From: Pseudonocardiaceae bacterium
GTDB lineage: Bacteria > Actinomycetota > Actinomycetes > Mycobacteriales > Pseudonocardiaceae
Direction: 5' to 3'
DNA length: 64,000 nucleotides
Assembly (NCBI GenBank): GCA_009379845.1
Contig: WHSZ01000025.1
Span: 1 to 64,000, forward strand
In this document: positions 27,676-40,025 of the stretch, piece after piece
Position numbering within the stretch: the first letter of the stretch is position 1
Layout of the letters: each line of letters starts with the position of its first letter
Notes under the pieces: generated by a model
Database searches by the model: none
Told to the model about the DNA's origin: nothing
What the model saw: the letters and a program-made list of their open reading frames with translations, nothing else
Program-made: the position numbers and the translations under genes

Positions 27676-28494
27676 GTGTCCGAACACTCGCTGCGCTATG
27701 CCGCGAACCTGTCCATGTTGTTCACCGAGCTGAGCCTGTTCGAGCGCCCGGACGCGGCGCGCGCGGCCGGCTTCGACGCGGTGGAATTCTGGTGGCCGTT
27801 CGACGTCGCGGTGCCGCCGGACGCCGAGGTGGAGAAGTTCGTGCGAGCCCTGAACGACTCGGGTGTGCGGCTGACCGGGTTGAACTTCTTCGCGGGCGAC
27901 ATGCCGGGCGGGGACCGCGGGCTGGTCTCCTGGGTTGGGCGGGAACGCGAGTTCGCCGACAACGTGACGGCGACCGTGGAGATCGCGGGGCGGCTCGGTT
28001 GCCGCGGGTTGAACGCGCTGTACGGCAACCGGCTGGACGGCGCTGACCCCGCCGCGCAGGACGAGCTCGCGGCGTCCCAGCTGGACTTGGCCGCACGGCA
28101 GGCGCGGACGATCGGAGCGCGCGTGCTGATCGAGCCGGTGTCCGGTGCGCCGCGCTACCCGCTGCGCACCGCCGCGGACGCCCTCGCGGTGCTCGACCGG
28201 CTGCCGGAGCGGCACAACGTCGACCTGCTCGCCGACCTCTACCACCTGAGCGTGAACGGCGACGACGTACCGGCTGTGCTCACCGAGCACGCCGGGGAGA
28301 TCGGGCACGTGCAGATCGCGGACGCCCCCGGCCGGCACGAGCCTGGCACCGGGTCACTCGATCTGGACGGCTGGTTGGCGACCCTGCAGGCCGGCGGGTA
28401 CGGCGGTTACGTGGGGCTGGAGTACAAGCCGAGCACGGACAGCGCGGCGAGTCTTGGCTGGCTACCGCGCGAGCGTCGTGCCGCACCGCGCTAG
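27676..28494 (+). CDS. hyi: Hydroxypyruvate isomerase family protein (TIM barrel)
   Basis: 272 residues of xylose-isomerase-like TIM barrel: LRYAANLSMLFTELSLFERPDAARAAGFDAVEFWWPF, LTGLNFFAGDMPGGDRGL, CRGLNALYGNR, VLIEPVSGAPRYPL, LLADLYHLSVNGDD and GHVQIADAPGRHEPGTG. This pattern matches Hyi, which interconverts hydroxypyruvate and tartronate semialdehyde. It sits 18 bases after ftsY and 13 before a tartronate semialdehyde reductase, as in glyoxylate-carboligase operons, although no gcl is present here. GTG start after AGGGAGGA. Confidence 0.85.
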   Translation: MSEHSLRYAANLSMLFTELSLFERPDAARAAGFDAVEFWWPFDVAVPPDAEVEKFVRALNDSGVRLTGLNFFAGDMPGGDRGLVSWVGREREFADNVTATVEIAGRLGCRGLNALYGNRLDGADPAAQDELAASQLDLAARQARTIGARVLIEPVSGAPRYPLRTAADALAVLDRLPERHNVDLLADLYHLSVNGDDVPAVLTEHAGEIGHVQIADAPGRHEPGTGSLDLDGWLATLQAGGYGGYVGLEYKPSTDSAASLGWLPRERRAAPR

Positions 28495-28507
28495 CGAAGG
28501 GAGAGAC

Positions 28508-29377
28508 GTGCGAACTGTCGGGTTCATCGGGCTGGGCATCATGGGCGCACCGATGGCGGTCAACCTGGTACGTGCCGGATACGACGTGGTCGGCTACAAC
28601 CGCAGCCGGTCCAAAGTGGACGACTTCGTGGCGAACGGCGGCCGGGGTGCCCCGACCGTCGGCGAGGCGGTACACGGTGCGGACGTGGTGATCACCATGT
28701 TGCCGGATTCCCCTGACGTACGGGCCGTTTCGGCGGACATCGCGGCGGCGGCCTCGGAGGGCACGCTGTTCATCGACTGCAGCACGATCCGCCCGGATGT
28801 GGCGCGGGAGGTGGACGAGGCGTGCGCGGCCAGTGGAATCCGGGTGCTCGACGCGCCGGTCTCCGGCGGTGAGAAGGGCGCCATCGACGGCACGCTGTCC
28901 ATCATGGTCGGCGGCAGGGAGGCCGATTTCGCCGACGCGAAGCCGGTTTTCGAGGCGATGGGCAAGACGATCGTGCACGTCGGCCCGCCGGGCGCCGGCC
29001 AGACGGTGAAGGCCGCGAACCAGCTGATGGTAGCCGGCAACATCCAGCTGGTGGCCGAAGCGCTGGTGTTCCTCGAGGCGCACGGCGTGCACACCGGCTC
29101 GGCGATCGAGGTGCTCGGTGGCGGGATGGCCGGCAGCAAGGTCCTCGAGGCCAAGGCGGGCCCGATGACCTCCCGCCAGTTCACCCCAGGGTTCCGGGCC
29201 GAGCTGCACCACAAGGACCTCGGCATCGTGCAGTCAGCCGCCAGGGAAGCCGGCGTGACGATCCCGCTCGGCGCGGTGGTGTCGCAGCTGATGTCCTCGC
29301 TGGTCGCGCAGGGCCACGGAACGCTTGACCACAGCGCGTTGCTGAAGTTGGTGGAACAGCTCTCCGGCCGCGAGTAG
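28508..29377 (+). CDS. glxR: 2-hydroxy-3-oxopropionate reductase (tartronate semialdehyde reductase)
   Basis: 289 residues of the beta-hydroxyacid dehydrogenase family. The N-terminal NAD(P) motif is GFIGLGIMGAPMAVNLVRAGYDV, the substrate loop is DAPVSGGEKGAIDGTLSIMVGG, and the catalytic Lys lies in GQTVKAANQLMVAGN. It reduces tartronate semialdehyde to D-glycerate and is paired with hyi. GTG start with GAAGGGAG upstream. Another hydroxyacid specificity (for example 3-hydroxyisobutyrate) cannot be excluded from sequence alone, but the neighbour supports this call. Confidence 0.87.
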   Translation: MRTVGFIGLGIMGAPMAVNLVRAGYDVVGYNRSRSKVDDFVANGGRGAPTVGEAVHGADVVITMLPDSPDVRAVSADIAAAASEGTLFIDCSTIRPDVAREVDEACAASGIRVLDAPVSGGEKGAIDGTLSIMVGGREADFADAKPVFEAMGKTIVHVGPPGAGQTVKAANQLMVAGNIQLVAEALVFLEAHGVHTGSAIEVLGGGMAGSKVLEAKAGPMTSRQFTPGFRAELHHKDLGIVQSAAREAGVTIPLGAVVSQLMSSLVAQGHGTLDHSALLKLVEQLSGRE

Positions 29378-29410
29378 CTGGCCGCGCCCTGGCGCGACCC
29401 CGCGAAGAAC

Positions 29411-30148
29411 TCACCGGCCGCGGAGGCGCTTGGCGCGGACGTCCGGGTGCTGATGCGGGCAGCTGACGCACTTCTGGCCGCCGGTTGCCTGATAGATCAG
29501 GCAGCACGACACCCGCCGCACGAACCGCTTGGCTGCCACATCCAGGTAGCGGGGTGGCGGTATGCGCTGCCCGGTGAACCGTTCGATCTCCGTGACGAGC
29601 GGGGCGGCCAACCCGGTGATGCGCTCCGGGTCGCCCACCGCCATCCCGGTCCACAGCAGGCGGTTCGCGATGGAGTCCGTGGCGATCGCCCACAACGCGG
29701 GGCTCGGCGCACCGGTGTGCTCGCTGATCACGGCGATCGGCTCGGCCAGCGCCGCGCCGAGCGCCGTGCCGAGCCGGCCGCCCTCGATGACCGCGGTGGA
29801 GCGGGCCCCTGCCAGCCGTCCGTCCGGATGCTGCAGCAGATACATCCGGTCCAGCGCGGGATCCAGCGCGACACCGGTAACCGCGAACGCCTCAACCGCG
29901 GGTGCGACCAGCACGGAACTCACCGAATACCACCAGATCGTGCCGAGCACCTGCGGCTTCGCGCGCCCGTAGAGCCGCGCGCACGCGTCGATCTGCCCGG
30001 CCAGCGCGTCCGGATCCGTCAGCGTCGTCGCCGGCACCTCGAGCAACCCGCCGGATGCCGCACCCGCGTGATACGGCATCCGGCTGGCCAGCAGCGTGTA
30101 GACGGCCTCGGTGTGCACCAGCGCTCCCTGAAATCGCTTCGCGTCCAT
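29411..30148 (-). CDS. FhuF-like (2Fe-2S)-binding protein
   Basis: 245 residues from the ATG at 30148. The body is all-helical with WYSVSSVLVAPAVEAFAVTGVALDP in the middle. The C-terminus carries the FhuF iron-sulfur motif RRVSCCLIYQATGGQKCVSCPH, the CC-x10-C-x2-C pattern that binds a 2Fe-2S cluster in siderophore-ferric reductases. It probably reduces iron in an imported siderophore or works as an electron carrier. It lies 2 bases after the flavin monooxygenase in a tetR-led operon, so it might supply electrons to that enzyme. No siderophore genes are nearby. Confidence 0.82.
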   Translation of the reverse strand: MDAKRFQGALVHTEAVYTLLASRMPYHAGAASGGLLEVPATTLTDPDALAGQIDACARLYGRAKPQVLGTIWWYSVSSVLVAPAVEAFAVTGVALDPALDRMYLLQHPDGRLAGARSTAVIEGGRLGTALGAALAEPIAVISEHTGAPSPALWAIATDSIANRLLWTGMAVGDPERITGLAAPLVTEIERFTGQRIPPPRYLDVAAKRFVRRVSCCLIYQATGGQKCVSCPHQHPDVRAKRLRGR

Positions 30149-30150
30149 GG

Positions 30151-31323
30151 TCACGCACCGGTGACCACGTTGCCTCCCGGCGTCCTGAGCACCGGGCGCA
30201 GCATCCACTCGAGGCCGCGCGCCGAAGCCAGCCGCAGCAGCACGTTACGGGCCTTGATCTTGGTACGGGTGGCCGGCACGAACCAGTCCGCGGTGTTGCG
30301 GCCGGCCTGCTGCTTCTTCAGCACCGCGGTACGCATCCGCTCCTCGTAGCGTTGCAACGCGCCGGGAACATCGCCGTTCTCGCGCAGCTGCTCCGCGAGC
30401 ACGTAGGCGCCACCGGCCGCAAGCGAGGCGCCCTGACCGGCGAGCAACGAGACGGCCTGGCAGGCATCGCCGATCAGCGTCACGCGGCGCTGGCTCCAGG
30501 TGGGCATCTCGATCTGGCTCATCTGGTCGTAATATAGCTCGCCGGGCTCCGGACAGTTCTCCAGCATCCGGGGAACGAACCAGCCGAGCTCGCCGTGCCG
30601 ACGCCGGAGTTCCGCGCGCGGATCGGCGGGTAGCTCTCCGGAACCGTTCACCCGATGCGCCAGGAACACCCCGACGCGGTCGTCGGACAACCGGTAGGCA
30701 CCCGCCTGCAATCCGGGAGCTTCCACCATGTGCATGCTGTTGCCAAGCTGGCCCGCGATCTCCGGATCGGTGTAGACGTAGCTTGACACGTGGTATCCGA
30801 GGTCGCGGCGGAACCGTCGCTCGGGACCGAAGGTCAGCTCCCGGACGCGCGAGTGGAGGCCGTCCGCGCCGATCAGCACATCGGCGCGTTCCACGGTCCC
30901 ATCGGTCAGCTGCACGTCGACGTGATCTTCCGTGCAGGTAACGCCGTCCACGCTGGTGGAGAACCGGATTCCGGTATCCGGATCGAGGGCGTTGTGGAGG
31001 ATCCGCTCGAGGTCTCCGCGCAGCAACGAGACCACCCGGCCATGCTGGACCCGGTAGGCCGCCTCGGCGTCGAGCCGGCTGGTGGGTGTGCCATCCACGG
31101 ATCGGTAAAGCACCCCGTCGATCGGGTAGCAGACCCGCCGGACTTCCGGCAGCAGCCCCATCCGCTCGACCGAGTCGTAGCCGGACGCGAAGAAATCGAT
31201 CAGGTAACCGGCGCCGCGCAACGCGCCTGCGCGCTCCAGAATGGTCACCTGCCACCCGTCGTTGCGCAGCCACCAGGCCGCGGACAGGCCGGCGATGCCG
31301 GCGCCGCAGATGATCGCTTTCAC
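30151..31323 (-). CDS. FAD-dependent monooxygenase (group A, PHBH/TetX-like)
   Basis: 390 residues. The FAD Rossmann motif GAGIAGLSAAWWLRNDG with ILER is at 7-32; RGDLERIL and the DG motif ADVLIGADGLHSRVR follow; the GD motif is VTLIGDACQAVSLLAGQGASLAAGGA. These define single-component aromatic hydroxylases and the TetX group, which act on aromatic, polyketide or antibiotic substrates. The start overlaps the tetR stop (ATGA), implying that the regulator controls it in response to the substrate. The substrate is unknown; drug inactivation (tetracycline or rifampicin type) is possible, but no specific residues confirm it. Confidence 0.88.
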   Translation of the reverse strand: MKAIICGAGIAGLSAAWWLRNDGWQVTILERAGALRGAGYLIDFFASGYDSVERMGLLPEVRRVCYPIDGVLYRSVDGTPTSRLDAEAAYRVQHGRVVSLLRGDLERILHNALDPDTGIRFSTSVDGVTCTEDHVDVQLTDGTVERADVLIGADGLHSRVRELTFGPERRFRRDLGYHVSSYVYTDPEIAGQLGNSMHMVEAPGLQAGAYRLSDDRVGVFLAHRVNGSGELPADPRAELRRRHGELGWFVPRMLENCPEPGELYYDQMSQIEMPTWSQRRVTLIGDACQAVSLLAGQGASLAAGGAYVLAEQLRENGDVPGALQRYEERMRTAVLKKQQAGRNTADWFVPATRTKIKARNVLLRLASARGLEWMLRPVLRTPGGNVVTGA

Positions 31324-31907
31324 TGTTTCTCCCGTTCTGTCGGGGAAAGGCCGGTGATGCGCAGCAGGACGGGCGCGAGATCGTCAACCGGCGGCACCGT
31401 GAGAAGGCTCCGATGCATGATGAGCCCGTCGAGCAGCGCGCTCAGTGCGGCCGAGACCGCCGCGGGCTCGGCGACGGCGCCGTCCGCCAGCCGGTCGGTC
31501 AGCCCGGTGCGGAACTCCTCGAGCACTGCGCCGAGGCGATCGGCCAGCGCCTGGTCGCGCGTCGCGGCCAGGTATGCCTCGGTCATCAGCACGGACGCCG
31601 GATCCTGCCCGCCGTAGGTGTACGCGACGTGCAGCATCGCCCGGAGACCGCTCGGCAGGTCCGGCGCCTCGTCGAGCAGCCGCAACGATTCGGCGACGGC
31701 CTCGCGGGCGGTGCCGAGCGCCGCTTCGGCGAGCAGTTCCGCGACGGACCGGAAGTGGTAGTGCACCAGGCCGGGCGGCAACCCGGCCCGCTCGGCGATT
31801 TTCCGCGTCGTGACGGCGTTCCAGCCGAGCGACGGGATCAACTCCGTTGCGGCGCGGAGCAGTCTGGTCCGCGTCTGCCGGCCGCGTTCCCTTGCGCCGT
31901 CCGCCAT
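31320..31907 (-). CDS. TetR-family transcriptional regulator
   Basis: 195 residues. The N-terminal helix-turn-helix is RTRLLRAATELIPSLGWNAVTTRKIAERAGLPPGLVHYHFRSVAELL (about 12-58); the C-terminal ligand domain is all-helical. It is the first gene of the operon with the monooxygenase (4-base overlap) and the FhuF-like protein, so it probably represses its own operon. The 255-base gap to amtB holds both promoters; no clean palindromic TetR operator was found next to its start. Confidence 0.9.
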   Translation of the reverse strand: MADGARERGRQTRTRLLRAATELIPSLGWNAVTTRKIAERAGLPPGLVHYHFRSVAELLAEAALGTAREAVAESLRLLDEAPDLPSGLRAMLHVAYTYGGQDPASVLMTEAYLAATRDQALADRLGAVLEEFRTGLTDRLADGAVAEPAAVSAALSALLDGLIMHRSLLTVPPVDDLAPVLLRITGLSPTEREKQ

Positions 31908-32030
31908 CCCACCTCTATTTGGGCGACTGTACTGGGCAATTGACCAAAAATATACCCGATGTTGCGGGGAATCACAAAACGGGCATCACTGGCGGTGGTA
32001 TCGGACACGCTCCGTGTTCGATGGCGCCGC

Positions 32031-32068
32031 GTCGCGACCGCGAAACGCGCCCGTAACGAAACTCGTCA
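32031..32068 (+). promoter_or_regulatory. Candidate GlnR operator, upstream site
   Basis: Reading 5-base half-sites with exact 6-base gaps gives GTCGC (32031), GAAAC (32042), GTAAC (32053) and a poor CGTCA (32064). The GlnR pattern is GTnAC-n6-GAAAC repeated, so three of the four half-sites fit with at most one mismatch. It lies about 95 bases upstream of the amtB start. Confidence 0.6.
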
Positions 32069-32073
32069 ATCCG

Positions 32074-32111
32074 TTCACACCGGCGAAACCAGACGTGAGC
32101 ATCCGGGAAAC
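32074..32111 (+). promoter_or_regulatory. Candidate GlnR operator, proximal site
   Basis: TTCAC (32074), GAAAC (32085), TGAGC (32096) and GAAAC (32107) again have exact 6-base gaps. Both b-type half-sites are perfect GAAAC 22 bases apart, the known GlnR geometry at actinobacterial amtB promoters. It lies 51 bases before the amtB GTG. With the upstream site it indicates nitrogen control of amtB-glnB-glnD. Confidence 0.7.
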
Positions 32112-32162
32112 AGGCCTTCTCGATGCTGTCGCAAAGCGGACATCACGGCCGAGGAGGCAAGT

Positions 32163-36203
<4,041 letters not shown>

Positions 36204-36505
36204 GTAAAACTACGCAGCCTTGGACGCGGGTCTTTGCGCTGCCTGACCGGGCCAGCTGTCCGGCACAGTGAACGTATCGCACGGCGAGCGAAGCGATCAG
36301 GCGGCACGGGATCGCCGACGGAGGCAACCCGGTGGTCGTTGGGGGCGTGTCTGGCCCATCGCTGCCGGCGGTCACGGCGGCCGGGGTGGCCCGTTGAGGG
36401 GGCGGGCCACCCCAGCCGCTCGCGTTCCCGGCCTGCTCGGCGGTTACCCTGAAGAAGGACCTCTGTGTCCACCTTCCGAAGCAGACTGGCTGGAGTGCCG
36501 CACCC
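36204..36505. other. Intergenic glnD-ffh
   Basis: About 300 bases with no credible gene: the open frames here are antisense or Arg-rich. It contains one strong hairpin (listed separately) and, after it, the ffh leader GGTTACCCTGAAGAAGGACC. No tRNA or small-RNA fold was recognised. Confidence 0.6.
36383..36413 (+). terminator. Hairpin terminator after glnD
   Basis: GGGGTGGCCCG (36383-36393) pairs perfectly with CGGGCCACCCC (36403-36413) over a 9-base loop. There is no T-run. It lies between glnD and ffh on the same strand. Confidence 0.7.
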
Positions 36506-38056
36506 GTGTTCGACACCCTCTCCGATCGACTCACCTCAACCCTGCAGAATCTGCGCGGCAAGGGGCGACTGTCCGACACCGACATCGACGCCACCGCGCG
36601 GGAGATCCGCATCGCGCTGCTCGAGGCGGACGTGGCGCTGCCGGTGGTCCGCGAGTTCATCGCGCAGATCAAGCAGCGGGCGAAGGGCTCCGAGGTCTCC
36701 CAGGCGCTGAACCCCGCGCAGCAGGTCGTCAAGATCGTCAACGAGGAACTGGTCGGTATTCTGGGGGGCGAGACCCGCCGGCTGAACCTCGCCAAGAACC
36801 CGCCAACCGTGATCATGCTCGCCGGCCTGCAGGGTTCCGGTAAGACCACGCTTGCCGGCAAGCTCGCGAAATGGCTGCGCGGCCAGGGGCACACCCCGAT
36901 GCTGGCGGCCTGCGACCTGCAGCGCCCGAACGCGGTCACCCAGCTGCAGGTGGTCGGCGATCGGGCCGAGGTCCCGGTGTTCGCCCCGCACCCCGGCGTC
37001 ACCTCCGAGGAAGAGGCCGCCACCGGTGATCCCATCGACGTGGCCCGCCGCTCGATCGACGAGGCGCGGCGCGCGCAGCACGACGTGGTCGTGGTGGACA
37101 CCGCGGGCCGGCTCGGCGTCGACGAGGAGCTGATGCGCCAGGCGGCCGACATCCGGGACGCGGTGCAGCCGGACGAGGTGCTCTTCGTCGTGGACGCGAT
37201 GATCGGTCAGGACGCGGTGAACACCGCGGAGGCGTTCCGGGACGGCGTCGGCTTCTCCGGCGTGGTGCTCACCAAGCTGGACGGCGACGCCCGCGGTGGT
37301 GCCGCGCTGTCCGTGCGGCAGGTCACCGGCCAGCCGATCCTGTTCGCCTCGAACGGCGAGAAGCTCGAGGACTTCGACGCCTTCCACCCGGACCGGATGG
37401 CCAGCCGGATCCTCGGCATGGGCGACGTGCTCAGCCTCATCGAGCAGGCCGAGCAGGCGTTCGACCAGAAGCAGGCGGAAAGCACCGCCGCGAAGATCGG
37501 CTCGGGCGATCTGACCCTTGAGGATTTCCTCGAGCAGATGCTCGCGGTGCGCAAGATGGGTCCAATCGGCAACCTGCTCGGCATGCTGCCAGGTGCCGGG
37601 CAGATGAAGGACCAGCTGGCCAATGTGGACGACAAGCACCTCGACAGGCTGCAGGCGATCATCCGAGGCATGACGCCGAGCGAGCGGGCCAACCCGAAGA
37701 TCATCAACGGCTCCCGGCGGCAACGTATCGCCCGCGGCTCAGGTGTGGAGATCCGCGAGGTCAATGACCTGGTGAACCGGTTCTACGAGTCCCGCAAGAT
37801 GATGCAGCAGATGGCCGGCCAGTTCGGCTTCGGCGGCGGTGGCTCGAAGAAGAACCGCAAGGGCAAGAAGGGTAAGAAGGGCAAGCGGCAGGGCCCGACA
37901 CCGCCGAAGACGCGTGGCGGGATGCCCGGCATGATGCCCGGCCAGCTGCCGCCCGGTATGGGAGGCAAGGGCGGCTTCGGCGGCGCCGGCGGTGGCCTGA
38001 ACGAGCTGCCACCCGGATTCGATCCCTCGAAGCTGAACTTCCCGAAAGACCAATGA
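36506..38056 (+). CDS. ffh: Signal recognition particle protein Ffh (SRP54)
   Basis: 516 residues. The N domain FDTLSDRLTSTLQNLRGKGRL is followed by the G domain with LAGLQGSGKTTLAGKLAKWL, DTAGRLGVDEELM, TKLDGDARGGAAL and FASNGEKLEDFDAFHPDRMASRILGMGD. The Met-rich M domain (MLAVRKMGPIGNLLGMLPGAGQMKDQL) binds 4.5S RNA and signal sequences. A Lys-rich tract (KKNRKGKKGKKGKRQG) and a Gly/Pro/Met-rich tail extend the C-terminus, as in other Actinobacteria. It pairs with FtsY for cotranslational targeting. Its stop overlaps the amidohydrolase ATG. Confidence 0.97.
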   Translation: MFDTLSDRLTSTLQNLRGKGRLSDTDIDATAREIRIALLEADVALPVVREFIAQIKQRAKGSEVSQALNPAQQVVKIVNEELVGILGGETRRLNLAKNPPTVIMLAGLQGSGKTTLAGKLAKWLRGQGHTPMLAACDLQRPNAVTQLQVVGDRAEVPVFAPHPGVTSEEEAATGDPIDVARRSIDEARRAQHDVVVVDTAGRLGVDEELMRQAADIRDAVQPDEVLFVVDAMIGQDAVNTAEAFRDGVGFSGVVLTKLDGDARGGAALSVRQVTGQPILFASNGEKLEDFDAFHPDRMASRILGMGDVLSLIEQAEQAFDQKQAESTAAKIGSGDLTLEDFLEQMLAVRKMGPIGNLLGMLPGAGQMKDQLANVDDKHLDRLQAIIRGMTPSERANPKIINGSRRQRIARGSGVEIREVNDLVNRFYESRKMMQQMAGQFGFGGGGSKKNRKGKKGKKGKRQGPTPPKTRGGMPGMMPGQLPPGMGGKGGFGGAGGGLNELPPGFDPSKLNFPKDQ

Positions 38057-39126
38057 CCGCGTTGCACCTGCGCGGGGTCGTGCTCCCCGATGACGAGACA
38101 CGCGATCTGTGGATCGTGAACGGTCGCATTCGGACCACAAACGTGGCGGGCGCGCGCACCATCGTGGACGGCGGTTATCTGCTACCCGGCCTCGTCGACG
38201 CGCACTGCCACATCGGGCTCGGCCCCGGTGGCGGCGTCGAGCTCGACGAGGCGGCCGGGCAGGCGGAAACCGACCGGGACGCGGGCACCCTGCTGATCCG
38301 GGACTGCGGCAGCCCGATCGACACCCGCCCGCTGCAGGAACGCGCCGAGCTGCCCCGGATCGTGCGCGCCGGCACGCACATCTCCCGCCCGAAGCGCTAC
38401 ATCCCGTACATCAGCGAGGAGCTGGACGATCCGGCGCTGCTGCCCGGCGTGGTGGCCGAGCAGGCCGCCTACGGCGACGGCTGGGTGAAGCTGGTCGGCG
38501 ACTGGATCGAGCGTTCGGTGGGGGATCTGGCCCCGCTCTGGCCGGATGACGTGCTCGTCGAGGCGATCGACGCCGCGCACCGGGCCGGTGCGAAGGTCAC
38601 CGCGCACGTGTTCGGCGAGGACGCGCTGCCCGGCCTGATCAACGCCGGCATCGACTGCATCGAGCACGGCACCGGGCTGCGCGCGGACACCATCGACGAG
38701 ATGGCCCGCCGGGGCACCGCACTGGTGCCCACGTTGATCAACATCGAGCTGTTCCCATCGATCGCGGACGGTGCCGCGAAATACCCGGCCTACGCCGCGC
38801 ACATGCGCGAGCTGCACGCGAACGTGGGAAGCACCGTCTACGCGGCGATCGAAGCGGGCATCGACGTGTACGCGGGCACCGACGCCGGTGGCGGCATCGA
38901 CCACGGCCGGCTGGTCGACGAGGTGGTAGCGCTGCACAAGGCCGGGATGAGCGCGGAGGCCGCGCTCGGTTCCGCGTCCTGGGCGGCGCGAAGCTGGCTC
39001 GGTTTCACCGGCCTGCACGACGGCGCCGCCGCCGACCTGGTGGCCTACGACTCCGACCCGAGGATCGATCTGGAGGCGCTGCGGTCGCCGAAACGGATCG
39101 TGTTGCGAGGAGCCGTTGTCGCCTGA
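38053..39126 (+). CDS. Amidohydrolase-superfamily protein (Rv2915c-like)
   Basis: 357 residues. The metal-dependent hydrolase barrel has GLVDAHCHIGLGPGG (HxH), the bridging-type Lys region DGWVKLVGDWIER, VTAHVFGEDALPGLINAGIDCIEHGTGL (His ligands) and YAGTDAGGGIDHGRLVDEV (the metal Asp). It overlaps ffh by 4 bases (ATGA). The same neighbour follows ffh in mycobacteria, but the substrate is unknown; prolidase- or imidazolonepropionase-like amide or lactam hydrolysis is the family norm. The next gene starts inside its last codons. Confidence 0.85.
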   Translation: MTALHLRGVVLPDDETRDLWIVNGRIRTTNVAGARTIVDGGYLLPGLVDAHCHIGLGPGGGVELDEAAGQAETDRDAGTLLIRDCGSPIDTRPLQERAELPRIVRAGTHISRPKRYIPYISEELDDPALLPGVVAEQAAYGDGWVKLVGDWIERSVGDLAPLWPDDVLVEAIDAAHRAGAKVTAHVFGEDALPGLINAGIDCIEHGTGLRADTIDEMARRGTALVPTLINIELFPSIADGAAKYPAYAAHMRELHANVGSTVYAAIEAGIDVYAGTDAGGGIDHGRLVDEVVALHKAGMSAEAALGSASWAARSWLGFTGLHDGAAADLVAYDSDPRIDLEALRSPKRIVLRGAVVA

Positions 39127-39967
39127 CGGGCCGGACCCGGACCTGCCGCCCGAGCGTCGCGGCGAGTCGGGGGAGACGCCCAACGATGCCGAACGCGAGT
39201 CCACCCGGCCGGAACCCGCGTCGGGGGCGCAGGCCCGCGACCCCAGGTACGGCCCGTTCCTCGCCGCCGGCATGCACTGGGGTTTCCTGGCGTTCTTCGG
39301 CGGGATCGGCGGCTATTACGTCGTCTCGCTGATCTTGAGTGCGGTGCTGTCCAGCCAGCTCGCGGACAACTTCGAGATCAGCGACGTCCCGCAGCTCGGC
39401 CCGATGGTGCTGCTCGCCTTCGTGCCGAACGTGCTGCTCGGTATCGCGCCCGCCGTCGGGTCCTGGCGATGGGGCAGGGGTCTGCGGGCGGATTTCGGCA
39501 TCATCCCGACCCGCAGGGACATCACGATCGGGCTCGGTTGCGGCGGGTTCGCGCTGCTCGTCGCCTACCTGGTGAACCTGGTTCTGCTCGGCGTGTACGG
39601 CCCGGAACGCATGCCGCGTGATCCGCTGTCCGAGGTGCGGGAGCTTGCCGGGGACCAGACCGTCTGGCTGGCGCTGACCGTGGTGTTCCTGGTGATCGGA
39701 GCCCCGCTTACCGAGGAGCTGTTGCTGCGCGGCGCGCTGTGGGGTGCGCTCGAGCACTACAAGGTGCCGAGGTACGCGATCCTGGTGCTCACCTCGCTGG
39801 TGTTCGCCTTCCTGCACGAGGAACCCACCCGGACCCCGGCGCTGATCGCACAGGGGCTCGCCATCGGGGCGGCCCGCATGATCACAGGGAGGACCGGTGC
39901 GAGCATGGTCGCGCACGCCGCGAACAACTTGCTGCCCGCGCTCGTGTTGTTGCAGGGTCCGGCGTAG
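39116..39967 (+). CDS. CPBP-family intramembrane metalloprotease, first copy
   Basis: 283 residues. A hydrophilic N-terminus of about 45 residues precedes several transmembrane helices (WGFLAFFGGIGGYYVVSLILS and others) and the CPBP/Abi motifs: TEELLLRGALWGALE (EExxxR, near residue 200), FAFLHEEPTR (His) and MVAHAANNLLPAL (HxxxN). The likely start is a TTG at 39116 inside the end of the amidohydrolase gene, with GCGAGGAG just upstream. Family members are CAAX-prenyl-protease-like or bacteriocin-immunity proteins; the substrate is unknown. It is followed by a second member 58 bases later. Confidence 0.85.
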   Translation: MSPDGPDPDLPPERRGESGETPNDAERESTRPEPASGAQARDPRYGPFLAAGMHWGFLAFFGGIGGYYVVSLILSAVLSSQLADNFEISDVPQLGPMVLLAFVPNVLLGIAPAVGSWRWGRGLRADFGIIPTRRDITIGLGCGGFALLVAYLVNLVLLGVYGPERMPRDPLSEVRELAGDQTVWLALTVVFLVIGAPLTEELLLRGALWGALEHYKVPRYAILVLTSLVFAFLHEEPTRTPALIAQGLAIGAARMITGRTGASMVAHAANNLLPALVLLQGPA

Positions 39968-40025
39968 TCGCCGGCGGAACGGTTAGCGTGGGCGCTTCGT
40001 GCCCGCAAGCTCGGTTGGAGGCCCC

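Noticed and set aside
36204..36505. 4.5S (SRP) RNA gene next to ffh
   Set aside because: No segment shows the conserved GGAA tetraloop helix with matching internal loop; only a short terminator-type hairpin is present.
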